From Schistosoma haematobium (lineage: Eukaryota > Platyhelminthes > Trematoda > Strigeidida > Schistosomatidae): a stretch of DNA of 64,000 nt. Positions 21,070 through 31,054 of the stretch are shown in pieces. The stretch lies in contig NC_067196.1 in the NCBI RefSeq assembly GCF_000699445.3, positions 60,641,364-60,705,363 on the forward strand, read 5' to 3'. The notes below the pieces were generated by a model. That model did no database searches, was not told the origin of the DNA, and saw nothing but the letters and a program-made list of their open reading frames with translations. How positions within the stretch are numbered: the first letter of the stretch is position 1; every line of letters begins with the position of its first letter. The position numbers and the translations under genes were made by a program.

Positions 21070-21235
21070 GATGGTGGCTAGAAGTGGAAATGAGGACGCG
21101 CGTTCCGTCCTATTTGAGACTTATCAGATGGATGTACCTGAAATCTGCATAGGATGTACATATGCCGATAAGAGACTGATCAATTGCAGTCTTAAACATC
21201 AATGGGAAGATTCGAACAAACAATATAAAATGTTA
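21070..21235 (-). mobile_element. Sm-alpha-type retroposon, minus strand
   Basis: On the minus strand: a segment with GATCAGTCTCTTATCGGC, then CAGGTACATCCATCTG, the hammerhead, CATTTCCACTTCTAGCC. The first segment also occurs at 63125-63225 in the same relative orientation, showing a recurrent module of this family. The 64-codon plus-strand frame across it is a chance antisense reading. Confidence 0.7.
21089..21134 (-). ncRNA. Sm-alpha-type hammerhead, damaged
   Basis: Minus strand: CTGATAAG core, stem II GTCTC/GGAC partly pairing around AAATA, GGAA in place of GAAA, stem III ACG/CGT with the GTC cleavage triplet intact. Stem I (ATCCAT versus CTCATT) is broken. Probably inactive. Confidence 0.65.
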
Positions 21236-21239
21236 CTTG

Positions 21240-21790
21240 ATGGTTTGAATTTTTCTATGTTCTAACCATTGAACTGAAAGGGGTGTCTCTTTATGGAAAA
21301 GTTGTTCAACTAAATTGCAGTAAGTTCATCATTATGAAATCCTAATCGAATGAATTTTTGAAACACTAAAACCAATATTCAAACACCTTTTTACTTCTAT
21401 TCACTATAAAACATTTTTTAAATCAGATTTAAATGAGATAATCAACTTTTGTTTACATTTACACTTTTTATCATAAATTCACCTGATAGTAGTAACTGAA
21501 TATGTTATAAGGTCCTTGTTGAGTTCATTAAGACTTGCCAAGATATGAACATATTCATCAATTCACAAATTAAAAACTGAATAGAACTTGTATCCCATGT
21601 ATTAATATTAACTAGCCTATCAATCAGTTATTATTATCAACATTAGTTCATTAAAAAGACGTTCTTTTTTAAATCAAGTGAGTAAAAAATCATGACAGAT
21701 TAGAGATCATGATAATTTTCCTTATACAAAACACCAACTATGAAACATCACATCTCATTCTATATAATTAGTCAGTAATGTCAGTATTTT
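21240..21790. other. AT-rich DNA, no gene recognised
   Basis: Nothing recognised beyond AT-rich background. Confidence 0.4.
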
Positions 21791-21797
21791 TTTTTAT

Positions 21798-21952
21798 TGG
21801 GATCATGAACCGATTGATGTTAGAACACCATTGAAAACCTGGAAGCACTGGATGGTCATTTCTTCCTATTGTGGGACTTCTCAGAAGTGCGCATCCACGA
21901 TCCCGCCCGCGGGATTCGAACCCGGGGCCTTCAGTCTCGCGCGCGAATGCAT
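21798..21952 (-). mobile_element. Hammerhead SINE, minus strand, truncated
   Basis: On the minus strand it runs from the tRNA-like region (a B-box GGTTCGAATCCC within GGCCCCGGGTTCGAATCCC) through the ribozyme (21845-21890) to the 3-prime half ending CGGTTCATGATCCC. It lacks the 5-prime module and A box, breaking at 21952. A plus-strand copy begins about 10 bp beyond it, forming an inverted pair. Confidence 0.8.
21845..21890 (-). ncRNA. Hammerhead ribozyme, nearly intact
   Basis: Minus strand: stem I GCACTT/CCAGTGC, core CTGAGAAG, a loop CACAATA closed by GTCC/GGAA, GAAA box kept, and the cleavage triplet ATC (expected GTC). AUC is cleavable in the known NUH rule, but the CTGAGAAG variant and the weakened stem II make activity uncertain. 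Confidence 0.65.
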
Positions 21953-21961
21953 AACACCAAA

Positions 21962-22395
21962 AACCTAACAATCTCCACAACCCCTAAACTGATTGTTACC
22001 ATGTGCTCACTAGTGACTAGCTTCGTGAGAAAATTTTCGGAGTTCTGGTGAGAAGCCGTAACCAGTGGAGCTAATCCGTGTCGGGTAGAAACAGGTGTTC
22101 ACTTCAGTACAATGGAAGATGGTCGCGCAACTTCGTGGATTGGTTGATGTTAGACACTAACACCATCAGATACCAGCTCAGTGGTCTAGTAGGTTAAGCG
22201 TTTGCGCGCGTGACTGAAGGCCCTGGGTTCAAATCCCGTGGGCGCGATCATGGATGCGCACTGCTGAGGAGTCCCACAATAGGACGAAATGGCCGTCTAG
22301 TGCTTCAAGATTTTCAATGGTGGTCTAACATCAATCTGTGCATGATCTCAATCAAAAACTTAACAATCTTCCAAACCTCTAAACTGATAATTAAT
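21962..22395 (+). mobile_element. Hammerhead SINE, most complete copy
   Basis: The copy begins with tail-type sequence (AACAATCTCCACAACCCC at 21967), continues through TTACCATGTGCTCACTAGTG, an inverted pair of CACTAG-like motifs, the linker with GATGGTCGCGCAACTTCG, the tRNA-like region (GCTCAGTGGTCTAG from 22172; GGTTCAAATCCC near 22227), a hammerhead at 22258-22303, and the 3-prime half. It ends with the same tail sequence (ACTTAACAATCTTCC near 22358). Terminal redundancy of about 45 bp is seen. Transcription by RNA polymerase III is likely from the box-like motifs. It encodes no protein. Confidence 0.87.
22258..22303 (+). ncRNA. Hammerhead ribozyme, intact core
   Basis: Type I layout. Stem I is GCACTG (22258-22263) with TAGTGC (22298-22303), allowing one G-U pair. 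The core CTGAGGAG is at 22264-22271, stem II GTCC/GGAC with loop CACAATA, GAAA at 22286-22289, and a minimal stem III (ATG/CGT with a 2-nt loop). The cleavage triplet GTC is at 22295-22297. All canonical core bases are present, so this is the best candidate for an active SINE ribozyme here. Confidence 0.82.
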
Positions 22396-22776
22396 GTTAA
22401 TAGTTAAAATCAGGGTCATTTTCACAATCCCCCCCACACACACATAAGAGTATTATTGGAAATAACATGATAAACAAAATTCACAGATTATGTATTATAG
22501 CCTATTAAATTAAGCGTAAAATACAATGAATTCATCACATATGTTCATTTGTTTATCCCCATTTTCTATCACTTCATGTTAATCAACCCAATTGTATGAT
22601 CACCATTTTATACATTTTTGGCCTAGATACTAATAATCACAATAATTCAAGTGAATTTCATATTTAACCGGTGATTTATTTTCATTAATGAATTAGTCAA
22701 ATGATGTCTTACTTATGGGTTATTAACAATTCTATTTCTTTATTTTCCTACTTCTTTATTTTTCATTTTAAGTAAA

Positions 22777-22864
22777 ATGAGTGATTCAACTGACAGAATG
22801 CACATGTATATACATATGTATATACACGAAGAAGCAAATTATACTACTTCCAATAGTAGTAGTA

Positions 22865-22907
<43 letters not shown>

Positions 22908-23009
22908 AGAAAATATTCAGAAAAAATCAACAATTTACACATCAACTAGAAAGAGATTATCCGAAAATGTATAAGCAATTTTCCATTATGACTCAGGCGA
23001 TTATGGAAT
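22777..23009 (+). CDS. Possible exon near an (AAT)n array (weak)
   Basis: After an (AAT)n run and an acceptor-like ATATTCAG (22913-22920), one frame reads KNQQFTHQLERDYPKMYKQFSIMTQAIME and stops at 23009. This looks like a plausible protein C-terminus rather than AT-rich noise. The upstream ATG at 22777 gives a different frame running through the repeat as poly-Asn. No family is recognised, so the function is unknown and the exon status is a guess. Confidence 0.25.
22866..22909 (+). repeat. (AAT)n microsatellite
   Basis: About fourteen AAT units follow an AGT run. Confidence 0.95.
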
Positions 23010-24184
23010 GATCATGACTAATTGAATTGTGACAGTATATACATATATGCATGTTAAGAAGAGTTTACTTTCTATTTCACAAGCATATCTAAGATACTAT
23101 CGGCGGTGAATAATTATATACTATTTATTATATAAAATAAATCATGTGATGAAGTAAGGTAAACAATTTTCTATAGTTGTTGTTTTTCTTCTAAAATGAA
23201 CAGAGGATGGATGGATTGAGGGATGGTGATTATTGTAGAATAAATAATAATCATAAATACACAATTTCATCATTTCAATAATAAAAAACAATTTAGAGGT
23301 GATTTTCAGTAAATTAGTCAATAATATCATCAGTTGATTAGAATATAGTAAACAATGAAACAATGATAAGGTAGTTATTTATTGAATAATAAAATGATAG
23401 ATAATAAGTAAAGAATATAATTGATGTGATCATTATGATATCATAATTGTGCATCATAATGAAATTTACCATGAGGATACAAAAACACCCATTATGACAA
23501 TGAAATAGTACAATCACATGTAAACATATAAGATTATAATGATATAAATGATCTTTAATTTATACAACAACTTGTAAGAATATATTTTACTTAGTTACTA
23601 ATATCCTTTATCAATATGTATTTTTCCATTTGAAAGTTCTGTAATTCATGGATTGGTTGGCTAATGATAATATCTATGCAAAAAATAGATTCAATCAATT
23701 TGTTCATGAATAAAAATTATTTATCTATAACATTGAATTGTAATGGTGTTCCGATCACAAACTGATTTGAGATTATGGATATGAATAGTTGGATTATGAT
23801 ACTCAGTTATTGTTTAAAAACATTGTACTCTTACATATGGGAAATTTAAAGTTTCGAGGTCATAGAGTCAATCACTTAAAATTAGAGTGAGATAGTTGTT
23901 TATTGTTTCTCTAGTTTTTATTGGTTCTTCAACTTATTTGAGTTTACTTTCCGTAAAACCACTCGACATAGATATTGTAAAAGACTGTAATTTGTGTGTT
24001 ATTTAACCATAAAGTAAACTGAGAATTTGTCATTCATGTTGAAGCGTAATCTATAAAGTAAGCAACCATCTTGTGAACAAGAAACGAAATTAGGGTACTA
24101 GTAGTATAAAAGGAATTTGTGGAGATTGTTAAATTTTGTAGTTTTATTCATCATAGACTAATCTTATTCATGTAATTATTTGAT
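23010..24184. other. AT-rich DNA, no gene recognised
   Basis: No domain, RNA gene or window-internal repeat match was found. Confidence 0.4.
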
Positions 24185-24320
24185 ATCAGCTCAGTCGTAT
24201 GAAAATTGGTAGTTCACCTCAAGACTTGATGGTTATGCAACCGGTCCTGGGGGAGTCTTATGTGCACACACTGTAAAGGAGTACCATACCGGAATGATAA
24301 AAATGTTCAACGGTTGCTAG
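24185..24320 (+). mobile_element. Very decayed hammerhead SINE
   Basis: The order is recognisable: ATCAGCTCAGTCGTATG (A-box area), CGGTCCTGGGGGAGTCTT (B-box area), then GTGCACACACTGTAAAGGAGTACC, corresponding to the start of the hammerhead. The GAAA half is gone. Confidence 0.5.
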
Positions 24321-24324
24321 TTCC

Positions 24325-25378
24325 CAACGTCTAGCAAATGTCGGGCCATGATTTTAACCATGAAAAATGCAGGATACGTTTTCCTATGAATATATGTAAT
24401 TTTTAATGGTGATAAACATAACTGGAGAAAAAAATATAACGAACAACATAAATTCATGAAAAAAACTTGACTTGTTCCCACCCGCTCCCAAATGTGCAAT
24501 TAATAATTATGCTTCAAATCAGTAGATTGAACCCAAGACCTAAAATTTTTTTTCAGTGAACAAATAACACCCAGACGACAACCGGCAGTCAGAATCCAAT
24601 CATCCACATCCTTGATTTCAAATCAATTTTAATATGATAGTATTTCCACTAAATGGGACGAACGAGTAATATTTTAACTCGTCACTTCTTTGAATAAACT
24701 GATTATGATTTCTTAGTAGAGTTTTCAGCAAAACAGACAACACCTAGGTTCAAGGTTATCTGACGGCCAGCTTCAATAGCTTAACGTCAAAATACAGTGA
24801 ATACCATATCAAGTCACCCATAACCGTGGCCATATTATAAGTTTGTTGATAGAATTTGATTGATATTAAGGACCTGATAAACATGGGATTGGTTACAACT
24901 CAATGGCTTAATCAATATTAGTATCCCAGTTCAACATGTTAGTTGTTGCCGAAAAGTTCAATGGTGGTTTCTTATACTATGAAACTTAGTTAAGCGAGTT
25001 CAAATCCTACAAAAAGAATAAGTTTCCTTAACTATTTCCCCTGCTGACGACGACCATCTATCATGAAACCTAGCTCAAAGGTTTTCTGCCGATTACTCCC
25101 AGTCACTAGTGAGAAGAGGATTATTACCAAACAAAATGATTTTATGTAAATATCTCTTATATTTTCAATTACTCATTTTTTGGAAGCATCTTATCAAACT
25201 GGAATGAAACAGTTACCCAAACTTTCGCTGGAATTTCTTCGGTTCATCATCTTATTTACACCTTAGATTGAATCATTTAAAGTAATATTCATAAATTTAT
25301 AATTGTAGAAACTCACAATTAAAAACGATTGAAGATAGTTGTCCTAATTCTTTAATTTTTGAAAAATATTGTAGTGTA
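24325..25378. other. AT-rich DNA, no gene recognised
   Basis: A slightly GC-richer patch at 24960-25110 could be an old repeat, but no match was found in the window. Confidence 0.35.
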
Positions 25379-25379
25379 T

Positions 25380-25650
25380 GAAGACTTGGTGGGGATAGAT
25401 AAATTATTGTTTTATACAGAATTACACCGTATGTTCTTAAAATATCAAAACCATATGTTGAATACATTATTTACACATCTTCCTTCAGATGACCTTTAAG
25501 TACTTTATGATTCTTTCAATTCTGTTTTTATTATCATTGCTCTCTGTTTTCCTTTTTATTCTTTTCAATTCAGTCTTCTGTTGGCAGACATTACACATTC
25601 GATTGCTACCATGTACTACTTATATCTGCACATAAGTAGCACAGAACACA
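25380..25650 (-). repeat. Family C repeat, copy 1
   Basis: On the minus strand it begins with a hairpin (CTACTTAT ... ATAAGTAG, 25618-25638), continues with AATGTCTGCCAACAGAAGAC and a purine-rich part, and ends with GTAATTCTG and ATCTATCCCCACC. The same order is seen at 32405, 58318 and 59230. No coding capacity. Confidence 0.7.
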
Positions 25651-25654
25651 ATAC

Positions 25655-25992
25655 TACTTATTAGTAGTGAATAGAGATCGTTTGAAAGAATTGTTTTATG
25701 ATTCATGTATTCACTTTATACCACATGTATACTACTTATATTTTTTTATTAGAAGGAAATAGAAATTTTATTAAATTAATAATTTATTAACTAAAACAGT
25801 TGTTCATAGATTAATTAAACTAATGAGCTTGTCAAATATGGAGTTAACAATGTTGTATTTTGTTGTTTGTTGGTTAAACCAACTTATGATTTCATATCTA
25901 TCATAATCAATGCACAAATCAAAATGAATATTTACAGGCAACAGTTTCAAGTTTTTTATGAAAATAATTGCCAATCATTTTAAACTATGAAA

Positions 25993-26038
<46 letters not shown>

Positions 26039-26620
26039 TCACAATAGTTACTATTTGAGGAGATAATTTTCAGTACAAAAATTGACTAATATTAAATCAC
26101 CATGTACTAAGGGGTAATCAAATAATTGTTTCATTACTTAACGAGGACCATTCAATAATATGAGATAATTATAGATTTTCTAATGTGTAGTATTATCGTA
26201 TTAATTTATTTCTTAATTAGATAGTCAATTGTATACAATTTTAATTTTAGGTAATTTACATAATAAACAATATAAAAGATCCTACAGCTAGATTATTCAT
26301 AACCATTGAGTTATAGAGTACCAAATACACATTTTCATCCATTTACTGAGTTGCTAAGTTTATTTAGTAAAGGATAAAGACATATACATTAGTAAATCAT
26401 GCATTTAAATATGAATTAATTCAATACTATCTAAGAATATCCAGAATGAGGTATGGTGCTAAATTGTTACTCAGTAGTAAATAGAAATGAGTTAATGAAA
26501 ATGTGAATCAACATATTTAATTTTGATGAATGATAGACAACTATAAATAAATTGAAACATGAATACTGAAAATGGGAATAAAAAGATGAGAAGTAAAGAT
26601 AGTGAAAGAACGATCGATAT
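25655..26620. other. AT-rich DNA with (TTA)n array
   Basis: A (TTA)n microsatellite lies at 25993-26038. Nothing else was recognised. Confidence 0.5.
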
Positions 26621-26916
26621 GTCTAGACGGAGAGACTATAATTTATGGATGAACCAATCAAGTATAAGATAACAGGTCTCGGATTTAGGCGCGAAATTCA
26701 CTCACCCATTTGGCTAAATAGAGTTTTGGTATTATAGCTGATGTCAGTTCGTGATGAAAACCCTAAATGTAACCATAATCATCAACTGTAGATCATAATT
26801 TTGATTCGTCACAGGTTTATAACCCTCATTTAATCCTAATTGTTAGATGGGCACTCTCAAGGTCAGTTTAGCGTCGCTCAAAGTTCGTCCATAAATTATA
26901 GTCTCACCGTCTAAAC
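26621..26916. repeat. Family E element with 34-bp terminal inverted repeats
   Basis: The ends 26621-26654 and 26883-26916 are inverted copies with about four mismatches (GTCTAGACGG and CCGTCTAAAC outermost). The 228-bp interior contains GATGTCAGTTCGTGATG and AAAACCCTAA, which recur in altered form at 29285 and 36590. No coding capacity. It could be a MITE-like or foldback element. No clear target duplication is visible. Confidence 0.6.
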
Positions 26917-27194
26917 TATCTTGACTTGTTTCAATCTATGTCATCAGTGTTTTGTAAACATACGTATAACGATTGTTGAATGGAATTCAATTACGAAATC
27001 GTCACTTTCATGAACTAATCAAATGTTCTTGTAAGATTATTTTAACTGTTCTTCAAAAAATTCCTATTCTAGGCAATAAGGCGAATAATATATTAAGTTC
27101 AAATCTTATTTGTTCGATCCGAATGATATTGAGAGATCTTTATGAACATAAATAAACAAAAGTAGTTTTGATGGAAAAGATAACCCGGGCGACC
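26917..27194. other. AT-rich DNA, no gene recognised
   Basis: A 60-codon frame (26973-27155) has no recognisable domain. Confidence 0.35.
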
Positions 27195-27590
27195 TGCTTA
27201 GATATCTGAGGTACCTGTTCTTGCCATCTAGATATTTCAACAAGTTATATGTTTCCTTGTTTGTTTTAACAGATCATTATGTTAACTAATTGCATAACCT
27301 ATTCAGGTGCGTTTGTGAAAAGTTTACGACCTTTCGTGGTACAAGTTACAAAAATTTACAATCGGAGACATTATGATGGCTGCCAATGTGTATTGAAAAG
27401 GATGAATATTGTTCAGATGTTGACTTCTGAAATGCTAATATCCAACTGGCGATCACTCAATATTTATCTTTAATATCGATCAAGAAATAAGAATCGGAAA
27501 CTCGCTGAAATACTTTATGCTGGCAATTCTATATTGTACCAAAAAATATAATACTGAATAAAGCTAATTATAATAACAAATAAAAATCTA
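27195..27590 (+). mobile_element. Family D retroposon-like repeat, copy 1
   Basis: It matches the minus strand of 33545-33965 over its whole length: CATCTAGATATTTCAACAAG, a GTACAAGTTAC motif, CAGATGTTGACTTC, CACTCAATATTT, GATCAAGAAATAA, and a 3-prime end reading AATACTGAATAAAGCTAAT. The end looks like a polyadenylation-type AATAAA followed by an AAT-rich tail. The 64-codon frame is not conserved between the copies, so the repeat is probably non-coding or an eroded LINE end. Confidence 0.7.
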
Positions 27591-27618
27591 TTGATTTATT
27601 AAACATTATGAATGCGCT

Positions 27619-27672
27619 AGAGAATGCTGGTCAGCGGCCTATGCTCCATTGGGAGTAACAGGAGTAAAAAAG
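27619..27672 (+). mobile_element. RTE insertion truncated to 54 bp
   Basis: Contains only the last bases of the RTE ORF (AGAGAATGCTGG, CAGCGGCCTATGCTCC) and an altered tail. It is flanked by the perfect 12-bp duplication TATGAATGCGCT at 27607-27618 and 27673-27684. This is an extreme 5-prime truncation of a genuine target-primed insertion. Confidence 0.85.
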
Positions 27673-27684
27673 TATGAATGCGCT

Positions 27685-28044
27685 GACTATGGGGCTAACA
27701 ATTTAAGCCATTAAATCCTACATTTAAAATGTTCTGATGTAGGACTTCAAGATTATAGTGTTCGAAAAATAAAATTTGATACAATAATCTTTAAAAAGAG
27801 GGATAAAACAAAATTTGAAAACAAACTTCTGAATGACAAGAAACTGTTTTAATGTATACAAGTGAAAAATGATTGAAACACTATCGTTTATTGAACTATT
27901 GATTAATGAGATTAAAATGAAGAACAATTTAATGATCGAATATTCCAACGAAGGCAATTACTGAATTCTATATCTTAGGAGTTAAATTTATCAATCTAAG
28001 ATTAGATTAAAAAACCTTGTTCCACTGTTAGATGAAACAACGTT
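27685..28044. other. AT-rich DNA, no gene recognised
   Basis: The 77-codon minus-strand frame at 27724-27957 is AT-rich with no domain. Confidence 0.4.
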
Positions 28045-28140
28045 ACAATGCCTACAGATTTTCCATGGTGGTCTAGCTTCAATTGACTCATGAACTCAAC
28101 TATTGAAATTACTATAATATCCCCAAAAACGCTTTTCTGA
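28045..28140 (+). mobile_element. Hammerhead SINE, 3-prime fragment
   Basis: Contains only the part downstream of the ribozyme: CCATGGTGGTCTAGCTTC, ATTGACTCATGAACTCAAC, and the tail AATATCCCCAAAAACGC. The left edge lies close to where the hammerhead would cut. Confidence 0.75.
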
Positions 28141-28144
28141 TATT

Positions 28145-29284
28145 GATTATTTGATTGTTTTTACTAAATAATTAAAATGGTTTAATTGAACTGCATTGGT
28201 TATGACTAATTTCTGTTATGAATCTATTTTGGATTAATTAAAGAGTACAGAGTTACAGAGAATATTGAATATTTCACAAATTCCTCTTTTCATGTTTTCA
28301 ATGAAAGACAAATTTCATTGTCATTTTGTTGTTATTGTGGAATCTGGTATAAATATACATTGTCACTAGTTGCCACACTTAACGTCAGTGAAATCAGATC
28401 CACAATATGTGAACCATAGAATGGAAAGTAATATTTAAAAAAATGTGAATGTCAATGTAAAAAAAAACATAATCAGAATGGAACAAATGAGTTGGAAAAA
28501 TAAAAAGCAAAGAGTCAATATTTAACTTGAAATTTAGTAGACAATAAGAAAAAAGGATGCTATTGAGCAACCAAAATGAAATTTTAGTCATTTCAGATAT
28601 CGTCCCAAATTATAAAGCATAAGTATAAGAGGTAAGCCCCAAATAGTAATTCCAAACATACCAACATAGGTCAGGTGAAAAATTAATGACTTCATGAAGT
28701 TATTTCATATCATGATCTGACAGCTAGCCTTATATCAACACACTACCATAGAAACTAGGATTGCATATTGGGAGGTGGTTAAGAGATTGTTAAAGAATAA
28801 TTTATTGTTATGATCTTGTTTCAAACTTTCACAAAATATTTATTGATTGTTAAACTGATAAGATGTGTCACAGGGACTAATTCCCCCCAAATCCACGCAT
28901 GGACACAGAATGTTTAGTAAAGTCTCTTGCAAAGTGTGATATACTGACGGCCTTGAGTTAACCCATCAGAATTGAGATAACGCTTGATATATTTTAAGCG
29001 AAACATAAAATCCAGTGGTAAGTGAAAACTGGCAATCACTGATTCCCAGAATGCTCTGAATCAATAAATACATTCGTTATGTAACCAAAATGTGAGTCTA
29101 AGATGATGCTTAAACTAAATTACTGAAAGTATCTGCTCTTAAGACAGATTGTTTGTTAAAGTGTTTGACGTGATTCGATGAGTAGTCAAGAGTTCTTAGT
29201 GACGCTAGATAATATTCTCCTTTTACAGCTCTTATTCTGAATCTTAGCCCCAAGTTTCTTAAGTTTTAAAAGAGAAGAGTGGCA
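28145..29284. other. AT-rich DNA, no gene recognised
   Basis: A somewhat GC-richer patch at 28860-29060 may be an old repeat, but no match was found in the window. Confidence 0.35.
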
Positions 29285-29400
29285 AAGCATCTTATTAAAG
29301 ATTATGTCAGTTCGATATGAAAACCCTAACCCCAATTTGTATGCCTAACTCAAAACTCCTGCTTAACTCTTAATGCCTAACCTTAACCTTTTTTGAATTA
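29285..29400 (+). repeat. Family E-like fragment
   Basis: Shares TATGTCAGTTCGATATG and AAAACCCTAACCCC with the interior of the element at 26621-26916. The telomere-like CCCTAACC units belong to this repeat and are not a telomere array. Confidence 0.4.
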
Positions 29401-29404
29401 TAAA

Positions 29405-29766
29405 TGATGTCAAAAACTTTATGGGGTGATAACATTAACTCAACACTAGACCAACTCTTAATATACAAACTTGACCTTTCTCTTATACTACACAGGATAA
29501 TTTGACATGTGGAAGTTAATTATTCAGATCAAAGCTGTTACTTCATCATTACGTTTTATCGTTAATTTTATTCTTTTTTTTCGTGATAATAAGGCAGCGT
29601 CTCCTGATTGGTTAAAAAGTCACGCTACGTCGTCAGTATAATGTACTTTTATTTACCTAAACAACGGTTAATAACGTGGAGATTTAGTATCATGTTTTAT
29701 AACAAGGTCATTTTGAAATTTTGTTCACTATAGACACCACGTTACTACTGCTCAACTGAAATAACT

Positions 29767-29814
<48 letters not shown>

Positions 29815-30790
29815 TTGTTCTAAACCAGTTATCCGTTATTCTGAAACCAATTAAATACATGTGATGATATGAAATTTGAACAACATTCCAGTTAATTTAT
29901 TCCATTTTCTAACAAAACTGAATTTGTAAACACCGAATTGTCATTGGAATGTTCTATAGTTCACATGAGTTTTAAAGTACTGATAAACTGGAAAAATAAT
30001 TATGATTTGGTCGATGAGTCATTTACGTCGTCACAACAATGAATAAAGCTAGATACCGCAAAATTTAATTAACAAGGTTATTTGAATTAAGCACACATAT
30101 ACAACACACAGACACATAAACCAATACTTGAAAGTTGTACCGCTCAAGAAAATATCCAGGTTAGTTAGTTTAAAGCTTGTTATCTATTCAAGATAAAAGT
30201 GGTTTTGAATAAACCTTCTCTCTTATAATTTCTTATGTATTAACCTAGTGATATGTTTGAATCAACTCATACAGTACTATCAAAATTGATGACGTAGGCG
30301 AACAAATAGATTGACAGACATCTGGTAAACAATATGTAAATGTACTAACCAGTTGTCTAACAAATCATTTAGTGAAGGTCAAAACAGGATAACATAGACA
30401 GTAGGTATGGGTAATTTAGTCAATAAGGTATACATTTTTCTCACTGAAAAAAAGGAAAACTTGCTCAAAAGTGCAAAACTAAAGCAACCGTTTTTAGAAA
30501 GAGTACAAAAAATAGTGAAGACTAAATATGCATGTTTGCAAGACAATAATAATGAACTGTAGTAATGCAAACAAATTTATTGATGATCAATTAAAGATAC
30601 GTATTTTAAGATATTCCGGTCTTTTATCTAAGAAGCTTTTAAGTTGTATTCGTCATAGATTGACGTCAGTTAAGGTATCATTTAAAACCAGGAAGTATTG
30701 GATAACTGTTTCGCTCTAGTATAGGACTCCTAGTCGAGTTTAAACATGTTGAAAGTGAAACAGTAGTCACCAATACAATTACATGATCGT
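29405..30790. other. AT-rich DNA with (AAT)n array
   Basis: An (AAT)n microsatellite lies at 29767-29813. The short frames at 30379-30719 show no domain. Confidence 0.45.
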
Positions 30791-30794
30791 TGAG

Positions 30795-31050
30795 CCATAT
30801 CAAAACGTGGTTGAAGTTAAATTTACACCACCAGACCTCGATCCTAGTTGTTAGGCGTCCCCTCCCAGTTATTTAAGTCCTAGGTTCGATCCCTGGTGGG
30901 TTCGTGATTAGGCACTATAAAGGAGTTCCATAAACGAGACTAAAAAGCTGTTCGATGATCTCTGGTTTAAAATGGTACCTTAACTGATATCAATCTGAGA
31001 CGAATATGACCTATAAGTTACCAATAATCTTCATAACACCCCTTCAACAA
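30795..31050 (+). mobile_element. Hammerhead SINE, very decayed, B box intact
   Basis: GTGGTTGAAGTTAAATTTAC, a B-box-like GGTTCGATCCC (30883-30893), GCACTATAAAGGAGTTCC and a SINE-like tail (ACCAATAATCTTCATAAC) occur in order. The ribozyme core and GAAA box are lost. Confidence 0.6.
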
Positions 31051-31054
31051 TATA

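Noticed and set aside
24735..24765. Hammerhead-like ACCTAGGT motif on the plus strand
   Set aside because: Neither a CUGANGA box nor a GAAA box is found at suitable distance, so the 8-bp palindrome is probably chance.
29285..29400. Telomere-like CCCTAACC units
   Set aside because: Only a few irregular units inside a dispersed repeat also seen at 26621 and 36575. Not a telomere array.
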